From: an uncultured Oscillospiraceae bacterium
Lineage (GTDB): Bacteria; Bacillota; Clostridia; Oscillospirales; Ruminococcaceae
Length of the DNA: 35,931 nucleotides
Assembly (NCBI GenBank): GCA_934488695.1
Contig: CAKSSH010000012.1
Span: forward strand, 1 to 35,931
Direction: 5' to 3'
The notes under the pieces were generated by a model. The model made no database searches. It had not been told where the DNA came from and saw only the letters and a program-made list of their open reading frames with translations. The position numbers and the translations under genes are program-made. This document shows positions 1-7,020 of this stretch, piece after piece. Positions within the stretch are counted from its first letter, which is position 1. Each line of letters opens with the position of its first letter.

Positions 1-338
1 TTTCGCAGATTGTTCATCTTCTGTACCCACAGCATTTGGTTTTCCGCTTTGAGCGTTTCCGTCACGCCCTCTTTTTCGGAAAGCTGCTTTACCAGCCGAG
101 AGAACATTTCCTCTGCTTGTCGGTCAATGTCAGCAAGGTAACTGTTCAGCTTGCCGCTGGTGAGCAAGGAGGTATACAGCACCTTGTGGTGGTCTTTGAG
201 GTATCGGCGGTGCCGTTGTCCCCAGACACCGATATGCCGTTCTTCTTTTTCGGCGGGTAACTCCAAGCAAGGGATGTAATAATCGCCTTGCAATTCATAC
301 CAAAGCCCGTTGCGCTTGTCATAAATGTACTTGTCCAT
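1..338 (-). CDS. tnpV: TnpV family transposon-encoded protein, partial at left edge
   Basis: The leftward frame starts at ATG 336-338, begins MDKYIYDKRNGLWYELQGDY and stays open to the window edge (about 112 residues seen). GGAGG lies 8 bases before the ATG. The motifs YIPCLELPAEKE and GVWGQRHRRYL, and the closing segment ENQMLWVQKMNNLR, match the TnpV family of clostridial transposons and integrative elements. Its molecular role is not established; it is an accessory protein of Tn4451-like and ICE-type elements. About 10-20 C-terminal residues should lie beyond the edge. With the tRNA scar at 906-949, it marks this end of the window as mobile DNA. The family call is from remembered motifs, not a search. 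Confidence 0.85.
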   Translation of the reverse strand, partial: MDKYIYDKRNGLWYELQGDYYIPCLELPAEKEERHIGVWGQRHRRYLKDHHKVLYTSLLTSGKLNSYLADIDRQAEEMFSRLVKQLSEKEGVTETLKAENQMLWVQKMNNLR

Positions 339-905
339 CTTGAAATCCTCCAGTATAATATATTCGCACATATGTCACAGTTTCCCGATTGCCACACCTT
401 GTTATATTGTGTTGTCGGTTTTTCTTGCCCTTGCTTTTGCCCTTATAAGGTGTTGGAGCAAAGGTGAAACGGTGTGAAATCGTATAAAGGGATAAGGTGG
501 ACACATTGCGATAACCCCTTTGTTTTCAAGCGTTTCGGAGGATTTTATTAACGCCCTATGCAGGGCAGTAACCACTTATAAAATCGTGGTTTTCAAATTC
601 CAGTTTATCAATCTTCAATATCACATATTATACATCATAAATATGAAAATTTCTACCCGCCGTCTATTGACCTCAAGATGAGGAAAATAGGCGGCTTATT
701 TTGCGTTCAAAAAATTTTTAAGAAATTTTGAAAAAACACCCCCAAAAAACGCTCTCTCATTTCAAACAAGTGAAGGGGTTAATTCCGAACCACGAAAACG
801 GAAGCCTTTCATTTGTACTTTGAAAACTGAATAATTTTGGAAAAGCCAGTAAAATCAAGGATTTTTGAGGATTGCGAGGAAATAAAAAACACCCCTCCGG
901 GGCTT
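339..905. mobile_element. Non-coding end of an integrated element
   Basis: This stretch upstream of tnpV holds no convincing gene. It contains a hairpin at 659-695, a short GC hairpin at 892-902, and AT-rich sequence. It ends where the tRNA-Arg(CCU) 3' half begins. I infer it is the terminal, attachment-side region of an integrative element whose body, including the integrase, lies left of the window. The short frames in it (for example 319-504 on the minus strand) lack ribosome binding sites or recognisable products. Confidence 0.6.
659..695 (+). other. Strong two-part hairpin in the element end (possible terminator or attenuator)
   Basis: A 10-bp stem (659-668 with 686-695, one G-T pair) encloses a second 4-bp stem, CCTC 671-674 with GAGG 680-683, with loop AAGAT. 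It is followed rightward by cttattttg, a weak U-tract. It could stop transcription leaving the element or act as a leader hairpin. No gene downstream in the window depends on it. Confidence 0.5.
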
Positions 906-907
906 TT
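884..907 (-). terminator. Small possible terminator reading leftward
   Basis: The stem CCCC 892-895 / GGGG 899-902 is flanked by TTTT on the right and AAAAAA (884-889) on the left. A leftward transcript would therefore end in a U-run. The stem is only 4-5 bp, so this is tentative. Confidence 0.3.
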
Positions 908-949
908 CCTAAGGGTTAGTTGTGAGTTCGATTCTCGCAGGAGGTGCCA
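906..949 (+). pseudogene. 3' half of tRNA-Arg(CCU): integration (att) scar
   Basis: Readable parts are: anticodon loop TTCCTAA (906-912), anticodon stem 3' strand GGGTT (913-917), variable AGTT (918-921), T-stem GTGAG/CTCGC (922-926, 934-938) around loop TTCGATT, acceptor 3' strand AGGAGGT (939-945), discriminator G and encoded CCA (947-949). The layout closely parallels bacterial tRNA-Arg(CCU), such as E. coli argW. The 5' half is missing: the bases before 906 do not form the anticodon stem, D-arm or acceptor strand. Tyrosine recombinases commonly integrate in tRNA 3' halves, so this is most simply the duplicated att core left at the far end of the element, with the intact tRNA at the other end. 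Confidence 0.85.
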
Positions 950-950
950 A

Positions 951-1006
951 GAAGCCCCGAAAAGCCCGGTAAAACCGAAAGCTTTTCGGGGCTTCTTTTC
1001 GTTTTT
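951..1006 (+). terminator. Strong intrinsic terminator after the tRNA remnant
   Basis: There is a perfect 15-bp stem, 951-965 with 981-995, and the loop itself can pair (CGGT/ACCG). It is followed by TTTTCGTTTTT. It sits immediately after the tRNA CCA, as expected for the original terminator of the tRNA gene. It may also catch leftward transcripts from the deacetylase operon ending at 1016. Confidence 0.85.
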
Positions 1007-1015
1007 CAGCCATGA

Positions 1016-1822
1016 TTAGCGTGCAATATTACGGACAGTCTCCCCGGCGGGAATTTTAATCTTTCTCAGCTTATCCTTTTCAACCCATACCTCCGAGCCT
1101 GACGGATTATAAATAATCGTTTCATCCGCGGATATTTTAAGCGTTTTCTGTGCAGCCGCGTAATTAAAAATATCCATATTGGTCGCATACCAGATCCGCT
1201 TGTCGCCGGACACCGCCTTTAAGACCTGTTCAAACTGCCGCCAATCCTCCTCGCAGAGCAGCTCGTGGCTGTGCCCCCATATATAAAGCAGCGGCTTAGT
1301 CCATTGGCTGTCCAGTGAATTCATAAACCTCTCAACGGCCGGCATTGCGTTTTTGAAATGACAGGTAGGATGCCAAACCAGAAAATTTTCGGGCAAATCA
1401 AAATCGCCGGTAGCCGCAACGGTTCTCGAATAATCTATTCCGCAGGCACGCATAACCGCCGCCACCTCGCTATTATACGAGCCGCTCGGATACGACATCC
1501 CCGTTACCGGATAACCTGCTATTTCTTCAAGGATCTTTCTGTCTTTCATTATTTCTCCGACAAGCGATGCCGCCGGCATTCTTGTCGGCCAGCCGTGAGA
1601 AAAAGTATGGCAGGCTATTTCGTGATTCTTGTATTCCTCGCGCACCGCCGCCAGCTCTTCGGGGCTTTTTCCGAGGTATTTGTTTCCGTTAAGATGAAAG
1701 GTGGCTTTAAGGTTATACTTATCAAATAAATCAATAAGCCTCGCGTCATTTTCCGAGCCGTCGTCAAAACTGAAGGTCACTATTCGACGAAGTCCGCCCG
1801 GATAAATATGATATTGCAGCAT
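1016..1822 (-). CDS. Polysaccharide deacetylase family protein (NodB-like, CE4)
   Basis: A 268-residue protein likely to remove acetyl groups from a polysaccharide or a related substrate; the substrate cannot be read from sequence. NodB motif 1 is TFSFDDGS (about residues 16-23, metal Asp D21). Motif 2 is HTFSHG (H72 and H76), completing the Asp-His-His metal site. Motif 3-like YPSGSY is near 111-116, and GHSHE is near 183-187. No signal peptide or membrane segment is evident, so it probably acts in the cytoplasm, unlike most cell-wall CE4 enzymes. It is the last gene of a leftward operon, 18 bases after the EamA gene, with a GGGG-rich ribosome site before ATG 1822. The partner GH5 suggests a role in processing an imported glycan. 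Confidence 0.85.
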   Translation of the reverse strand: MLQYHIYPGGLRRIVTFSFDDGSENDARLIDLFDKYNLKATFHLNGNKYLGKSPEELAAVREEYKNHEIACHTFSHGWPTRMPAASLVGEIMKDRKILEEIAGYPVTGMSYPSGSYNSEVAAVMRACGIDYSRTVAATGDFDLPENFLVWHPTCHFKNAMPAVERFMNSLDSQWTKPLLYIWGHSHELLCEEDWRQFEQVLKAVSGDKRIWYATNMDIFNYAAAQKTLKISADETIIYNPSGSEVWVEKDKLRKIKIPAGETVRNIAR

Positions 1823-1840
1823 GATAATCCCCCCTTTTTT

Positions 1841-2719
1841 TCAAAAATTAAACATAACAACCGCCGTTACGCCGGTAACCACTGCGGCAATCTGTCTTTT
1901 TGTTATTCTTTCCTTCAGAAAAATCACAGAAATAAGCAGCGACGCCAATATTACGCCGACATTCGTTACAGGAAATGCAATTACGCTCGGCAATCTGCCG
2001 ACAAGCAAGGTGTTTGCGGTATTCGCTGCCGCCATAGCCGCACCGACGATGATAACGAAAATACATCTTTCTTTTCCATGCCTATCGATATTGCGTTTTT
2101 TCTGCTTCACGGCAATTGCCGCGACCGCCGAAATGATCCCCGCAAGCAAAAACGCCGAGAATAGAAACGGCCCTGTTTCCGACGGATAATCGGATTTTTG
2201 CTGAAGCTTTTGAACAATCCCGAGTCCGCCCGACGACACCATTGAAAGGATCAGCGGCAAAACGGCGCCGATTTCTGCCTTTTTGCGCTCTCCGCCATTC
2301 CCAAGCGACGAAAGAATTATGGTGACAACGCAAAGCAAAAAACTAATTATCCTAAAAAACCCGACGCTTTCGTTCCACAAAACCGTCCCGAAAACGGTGG
2401 GGATTATAAAGCCGAAGGAATACACCATTGTGCACACCGATACCGGCATTTTACCGAGCGCTACGGTATACAGCCATTGTGCCAGCACGGTGAAGATCCC
2501 GTACATAATACCGAAAGCCAGCGTCTTGCCCGAAGGAGGACGCATTCCTTGGATGTTCAGCAAAAAAACTGCCGCCGCCGCAAAGAAAAACAAAGCTGCC
2601 TGCGTTTTGTAAAAATCGCATTTCGTGCCCGAGGACAGAAAAAGCTTTTTTGAAAAAACCGCCCTTGCCGTTGAGCCGGCAACCGAAGCCGCAAGCAAAA
2701 ACACCGCTCCCCCGCTCAT
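1841..2719 (-). CDS. EamA/DMT family transporter
   Basis: A 292-residue hydrophobic protein with about ten predicted membrane helices in two five-helix halves, the layout of the drug/metabolite transporter superfamily. The end of the second half reads PSVIAFPVTNVGVILASLLISVIFLKERIT, shown here as a description: a helix, then the FLKERIT signature typical of EamA repeats. A similar WNES motif closes the first half. The substrate is unknown; by context it may be a sugar or sugar derivative. Its ATG (2717-2719) overlaps the TAA of the upstream GH5 gene by one base, so the two are probably translationally coupled. It is followed 18 bases later by the deacetylase gene. Confidence 0.85.
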   Translation of the reverse strand: MSGGAVFLLAASVAGSTARAVFSKKLFLSSGTKCDFYKTQAALFFFAAAAVFLLNIQGMRPPSGKTLAFGIMYGIFTVLAQWLYTVALGKMPVSVCTMVYSFGFIIPTVFGTVLWNESVGFFRIISFLLCVVTIILSSLGNGGERKKAEIGAVLPLILSMVSSGGLGIVQKLQQKSDYPSETGPFLFSAFLLAGIISAVAAIAVKQKKRNIDRHGKERCIFVIIVGAAMAAANTANTLLVGRLPSVIAFPVTNVGVILASLLISVIFLKERITKRQIAAVVTGVTAVVMFNF

Positions 2720-3807
2720 TATACACCGCCTCTTATGATCTCGGCAAGGTTTTTGCTTAAAATTTTTCTTGTGTCGTCGTCAACAAGACTGAACCGGTTT
2801 CCGTCGTTCGGGGTGCTCAGATAATTCCACACGCAATAAGGGATTTCATTTTCTTTTAGGAATTTTATGACATCCCGCATCCAGTTTTCACGCCACTCTA
2901 AGCGGCAATGTCTTATTGTACCGAATTCGCCGCACCACAGAATTTTATCGGGATGTCGTTTGGCAAACTCCGCCGCAGGCGCAAGAGCGTCGGCAATATA
3001 ATGATGATCCATAACAGAATATTTTAAAAACGTATTTTCCTTTCCGTTTACAACCCTTTCAAAATCGCGATAATAGGCTATATCGCCGGGATACGGCATT
3101 TCGCGGTTGTAATAAAGGGTGTTCGCCTGAAGCACTCCGCGCTGATGGGTAAAAGAGAACGGGTCGTATGAATGAAATGTGTAAATAACATTTTCGTCCT
3201 CAAATACTTTAAGCTTTTTCAGCGTTTTTGCCGAATTCCAGGAGGTACTGCCGATGATGATTTTTCTCGCGGGATTTTTTCGGCGTATCGCTTTTATGGT
3301 TTTTTCCGCAAGAGCATTCCATTTTCCCGGCTCGACATCCCGCACCTCGTTAAGCAGCTCAAACGCAATGCCGGGCTTGCCCGAGAATCTGTCCTCAAGC
3401 TTTTCCCAAAGCATAATAAATCTTTCTTGTAATCCGTCGTCATCCAATAATTGTATTTTCTCTTCAATATCGCAATAATTGCCGATTGCCTTGTGCAAAT
3501 TCAAAACCGTACTAAGCCCGTATTTTTCACACCATCCGATAAACCGCTCTATGATATTAAGAATTTCCTCTCGGTATATTCCCGGCTTTTCCTCTAAAAC
3601 AATTTGGTCAAAGCCAAGACGGATATGATCCATTCCAAGCTCACTTATATAACGAACGTCCTTTTCGGTTATATATCCCCTGAAATGCTCAAAATCACCG
3701 ATTGTAAGCACCCGTCTCCTGTCCGCGGGCAGACAGTTGAAGCGCTTATAATTCGTAAGCCAGCCGCCTATGCCCATGCCTTTTTCAAACCCGACAAACC
3801 TTTTCAT
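2719..3807 (-). CDS. Glycoside hydrolase family 5 (cellulase-like) enzyme
   Basis: A 362-residue TIM-barrel glycosidase. The acid/base Glu is E154 in FELLNEV, and the nucleophile Glu is E294 in WCGEFG. Other GH5 marks are GIGGWL near the N-terminus, HIRLGF (61-66), LNLHKA and FHSYDPF. There is no signal peptide, so it probably cleaves short beta-linked oligosaccharides inside the cell rather than polymer outside; specificity cannot be set. It is the first gene of a leftward three-gene operon. GGGAGG lies 7 bases before ATG 3807, with a TATAAT at 3833-3838 as likely -10 and no good -35. It is divergent from the AraC-type regulator at 3926, the probable controller. Confidence 0.85.
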   Translation of the reverse strand: MKRFVGFEKGMGIGGWLTNYKRFNCLPADRRRVLTIGDFEHFRGYITEKDVRYISELGMDHIRLGFDQIVLEEKPGIYREEILNIIERFIGWCEKYGLSTVLNLHKAIGNYCDIEEKIQLLDDDGLQERFIMLWEKLEDRFSGKPGIAFELLNEVRDVEPGKWNALAEKTIKAIRRKNPARKIIIGSTSWNSAKTLKKLKVFEDENVIYTFHSYDPFSFTHQRGVLQANTLYYNREMPYPGDIAYYRDFERVVNGKENTFLKYSVMDHHYIADALAPAAEFAKRHPDKILWCGEFGTIRHCRLEWRENWMRDVIKFLKENEIPYCVWNYLSTPNDGNRFSLVDDDTRKILSKNLAEIIRGGV

Positions 3808-3880
3808 AGAAAAACCTCCCTTTACTACAAAAATTATATCCTTTATAAAAGAGTTTTTCTATAACAAAGCATAGAAGTAT

Positions 3881-3909
3881 TTGCACAAAAGATAGTTTTA
3901 TGCTATATT
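3881..3909 (+). promoter_or_regulatory. Promoter of the AraC-type regulator
   Basis: TTGCAC (3881-3886), a 17-base spacer and TATATT (3904-3909). The expected start of transcription, near 3916, falls only about 10 bases before the ATG at 3926, so the mRNA leader would be extremely short. The divergent GH5 operon has its -10 at 3833-3838, so a regulator bound between could control both. Confidence 0.6.
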
Positions 3910-3925
3910 ATAACCGGTGATTGAA

Positions 3926-4642
3926 ATGGTTGAAAGTATAAGCATTACAAGTCCGGGCATTACAAGCTATCCGCTGCATCGGCACAGCTTCTGCGAAATA
4001 ATGTATTACACCGAGGGCACGGGCTTTCTTAAAACCGAGCACGGCGATTATTCCTTCTCGCCCGGAACGGCAATTATTGTGCCGCCGAATATTCTACACG
4101 GCTCAGTATCTGAAAACGGGTTTAAAAATATTTCAATCGGCGGTTTTTTTGATTCTATGATAATTGAGAACAGGACGATTATGGTGACGTCAGCCGACGA
4201 CGCCGGCATTCTAAGCGAGCTGATCTATAAAAATCGTTTTAACAGTCCGGAATATCTGAATATCCTTGCCGATTGCTACGCGCTCGCGCTTATGCAGGCA
4301 TATCATACCGACTCGCAGATTGCCGCCGCGGTTAAAAAAATGGTAAACACCATTTCCAAAAACGCCTGCGATCCGGACTTTAATATAGCAAGAGCCTTGA
4401 ATCTTTCCGGCTATGCCGAGGATTATATACGAGCAAAATTCAAGGAGATCTGCGGCGAGACCCCTACAGAATTTCTCAATCGTCTCAGAATAGAGAAAGC
4501 CTGTCGAATGATAGAAATTTACGGTGACGCCCTTCGGATTACGGAAATATCTAACAAGGTGGGGTTTTCAAGCCCGGCATACTTTTCACGCGTTTTTAAA
4601 AAGCGGGTCGGCGTAAGCCCTAAGCAGTATAAGATTTCATAA
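3926..4642 (+). CDS. AraC family transcriptional regulator
   Basis: About 238 residues. The N-terminal half is a cupin-like sensor (YPLHRHSFCEIMYYTEGTG, then FSPGTAIIVPPNILH). The C-terminal half is a two-helix-turn-helix AraC DNA-binding domain ending in the signature region ITEISNKVGFSSPAYFSRVF and GVSPKQYK. Such proteins usually sense a sugar or oligosaccharide and activate adjacent transport and hydrolase genes, here the divergent GH5-EamA-deacetylase operon (inference). Start choice: a GTG at 3917 is in frame but has no ribosome site and sits at the predicted transcription start. ATG 3926 has GGTGA five bases upstream and is preferred, though weakly. Confidence 0.85.
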   Translation: MVESISITSPGITSYPLHRHSFCEIMYYTEGTGFLKTEHGDYSFSPGTAIIVPPNILHGSVSENGFKNISIGGFFDSMIIENRTIMVTSADDAGILSELIYKNRFNSPEYLNILADCYALALMQAYHTDSQIAAAVKKMVNTISKNACDPDFNIARALNLSGYAEDYIRAKFKEICGETPTEFLNRLRIEKACRMIEIYGDALRITEISNKVGFSSPAYFSRVFKKRVGVSPKQYKIS

Positions 4643-4668
4643 AATTTGCGGCTATGCTCTAATATGGT

Positions 4669-4697
4669 TTGAAATTACAAGCTTAAAGATGTATAAT
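4669..4697 (+). promoter_or_regulatory. Promoter of tex
   Basis: TTGAAA (4669-4674), a 17-base spacer and consensus TATAAT (4692-4697), 45 bases before the tex ATG. Confidence 0.8.
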
Positions 4698-4741
4698 ATC
4701 AAAAAAGCTTATTAAAAATTATCACCCGAAAGGAAATCCCC

Positions 4742-6889
4742 ATGGATTATGCGCAGAGATTAGCAGAACAGTTTCAAGCCGCGCCGCAGCAGGTGCAAAA
4801 CGTCATTGACCTGCTGGATGCCGGCAATACCATCCCGTTTATCGCCCGGTACCGAAAAGAAATGCACGGCTCGATGGACGACCAGCAGCTGCGAGAGTTA
4901 TCGGAACGCCTTGCCTATCTGCGAGGACTGGATGAACGCCGCGAAGAGGTTCGCACCCTGATTGCGGGGCAGGATAAGCTGACCGAGGAGCTTGCACAAG
5001 CCCTAGACGCCGCGAAAACGCTGTCCGAGATCGAGGATCTGTATCGCCCGTTCCGCCCCAAGCGCAAAACGCGGGCGTCGGTAGCGCGCGAAAAAGGCTT
5101 GGCGCCACTGGCGGAGCAAATTTTTGCACAACAGGACGCCGGACTGCTGCCGCTGGAGGCGGCTCAAGCTTTTGTTGACCCGGAAAAAGGCGTCGAGGAC
5201 GCAGAGGCAGCGTTAAACGGCGCTTTAGACATTTTAGCCGAGCAATTTTCGGATGACGCCGAGATTCGCAAACGTATCCGAAACCTCACTCTGACGGGCG
5301 GCATTCTGTCCTCCTGTGCAGCACAGGAGGACACAGACAGCGTTTATCGGCTGTATTACGATTTTTCCGAGGCGGTCTCCAAGATCGCCGGACATCGCGT
5401 CTTGGCGCTGGACCGCGGCGAAAAAGAGGGGTTCCTCAAGGTGTCGATTTCGGTGGATGAGCCCAAAATGATTGGCGTGATTGCGCGGCTGACAGTCCGC
5501 AGCTCCTCCCCTTGCGGTCAAGCGGTAGCACAGGCGGGAGAGGACGCTTTTCGGCGGCTTATTTTTCCGTCCATTGAGCGAGAGGTACGCTCCGAGCTGA
5601 CCCGACAGGCCGACGAACAGGCCATTCGTTTATTCGGAACAAATCTGCACCAGCTGCTCATGCAGCCGCCGGTCAAGGGAAAGGTCGCCATCGGTCTGGA
5701 CCCCGGCTATCGAACCGGCTGCAAGGTGGCGGTTGTGGATGCGACCGGCCGGGTGTTAGACACCGGCGTTATTTATCCGACTCATTCCGAGGCTCAGGTT
5801 GAAAAATCCAAAGCATTTCTTCAAAAAATGATCCGGACCCACCACGCCGAAATTATTGCCATCGGCAACGGGACCGCCTCCAAGGAGACCGAAATGTTTA
5901 CTGCCGAGGTCCTCTCTCAAATGAAGGAACAGGTTTCGTACATGGTGGTCAGCGAAGCCGGTGCGTCGGTTTACTCCGCCTCCAAGCTGGCGGCTGCCGA
6001 GCTGCCTCAGCTGGATTTAACTCTGCGCAGCGCAGTATCGATTGCCCGGCGCCTGCAGGACCCGCTGGCCGAGCTTGTGAAAATCGACCCGAAAGCAATC
6101 GGCGTCGGCCAATACCAGCACGATATGCCGCCTAAGCAGCTTGCTCAAGCACTGGACGGCGTAGTGGAGGACTGCGTGAATACCGTCGGCGCCGATCTCA
6201 ACACGGCATCCCCGGCGCTGCTTTCGCGCGTTGCGGGTCTGAGTGAAACGGTTTGTAAAAATATCGTGGCTTATCGGGAGGAACATGGCGCCTTTAAGAC
6301 CCGTGCAGAGCTGAAAAAGGTTCCCAAGCTCGGGCCGAAAGCATTTGAACAATGCGCCGGCTTTTTGCGGGTACCGGAAAGCAAAAACCCGCTGGACAAC
6401 ACAGCGGTGCATCCGGAATCCTATGCGGCTGCCGAGCAGTTGCTGTCGCATTTCGGTCTGTCCCGGCAAAAGCTGGCCGGTATCGGAAACACCCTGCTTC
6501 AAGAAGCCCGGCAAGAAGGAATGGAGCATTTGGCGGCGTTGTGCGGCGTCGGTGTTCCGACCCTGACCGACATTTTAAACGAACTGGCCCGCCCCGGCCG
6601 CGACCCGCGAGATGAGCTGCCTCCGCCGATGCTGCGCACCGATGTTTTAGATATCAAGGACCTGAAAGAGGGCATGGTGTTGAAAGGTACCGTGCGCAAT
6701 GTCATCGACTTCGGGGCGTTTGTGGACATCGGCGTCCATCAAGACGGTCTTTTGCACATCTCCCAAATCTGTGACCGTTTTATTCGTCATCCCTCCGAAG
6801 TGCTTCGGGTCGGCGACGTCATTGAGGTGAAGATCATCGGGGTGGACCCGGACAGACGCCGCATTTCTCTGAGCTGTAAAGGTCTGTAA
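4742..6889 (+). CDS. tex: Tex-family RNA-binding protein
   Basis: A 715-residue cytoplasmic protein of usual Tex length. In order: a helical Tex N-terminal domain with NTIPFIARYRKE (about 29-40) and DLYRPFRPKRKTRA; a YqgF-like RNase H fold starting at IGLDPGYRTGCKVAVVD (about 320); helix-hairpin-helix repeats around 490-560 (NLNTASPALLSRVAGL type); and a C-terminal S1 RNA-binding domain (DLKEGMVLKGTVRNVIDFGA, about 640-715). Tex proteins bind nucleic acid and influence transcription and RNA turnover; the exact role in Clostridia is not settled. AAAGGAAA precedes ATG 4742. It is monocistronic by its own promoter; the next gene has another promoter at 6930. Confidence 0.95.
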   Translation: MDYAQRLAEQFQAAPQQVQNVIDLLDAGNTIPFIARYRKEMHGSMDDQQLRELSERLAYLRGLDERREEVRTLIAGQDKLTEELAQALDAAKTLSEIEDLYRPFRPKRKTRASVAREKGLAPLAEQIFAQQDAGLLPLEAAQAFVDPEKGVEDAEAALNGALDILAEQFSDDAEIRKRIRNLTLTGGILSSCAAQEDTDSVYRLYYDFSEAVSKIAGHRVLALDRGEKEGFLKVSISVDEPKMIGVIARLTVRSSSPCGQAVAQAGEDAFRRLIFPSIEREVRSELTRQADEQAIRLFGTNLHQLLMQPPVKGKVAIGLDPGYRTGCKVAVVDATGRVLDTGVIYPTHSEAQVEKSKAFLQKMIRTHHAEIIAIGNGTASKETEMFTAEVLSQMKEQVSYMVVSEAGASVYSASKLAAAELPQLDLTLRSAVSIARRLQDPLAELVKIDPKAIGVGQYQHDMPPKQLAQALDGVVEDCVNTVGADLNTASPALLSRVAGLSETVCKNIVAYREEHGAFKTRAELKKVPKLGPKAFEQCAGFLRVPESKNPLDNTAVHPESYAAAEQLLSHFGLSRQKLAGIGNTLLQEARQEGMEHLAALCGVGVPTLTDILNELARPGRDPRDELPPPMLRTDVLDIKDLKEGMVLKGTVRNVIDFGAFVDIGVHQDGLLHISQICDRFIRHPSEVLRVGDVIEVKIIGVDPDRRRISLSCKGL

Positions 6890-6929
6890 TGACTCTCAGT
6901 TGTTTTTTATAAAAAATCAAGAGAGCAAC

Positions 6930-6958
6930 TTGTAAAGACGATACCTGCGTGGTATATT
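6930..6958 (+). promoter_or_regulatory. Promoter of the beta-CASP RNase gene
   Basis: TTGTAA (6930-6935), a 17-base spacer and TATATT (6953-6958). The overlapping TATAAT at 6959-6964 would give a longer spacer. An AT-rich inverted repeat just upstream (about 6894-6925) may be a weak tex terminator. Confidence 0.65.
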
Positions 6959-7020
6959 TATAATAGTAAGAAAGTGCGGTCGGCAAAATGTCGGCCGCAA
7001 TTTTGAAGGGAAGGAACACA

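Noticed and set aside
319..504. A 61-codon minus-strand frame upstream of tnpV
   Set aside because: It overlaps the tnpV start, lacks a ribosome site and resembles no protein I know.
814..833. A CTTTGAAAACTGAAT stretch resembling rRNA operon spacer sequence
   Set aside because: No rRNA or complete tRNA is nearby; the match is short and such AT-rich strings are common.
837..1019. A 60-codon plus-strand frame
   Set aside because: It covers the tRNA-Arg remnant and its terminator; no ribosome site.
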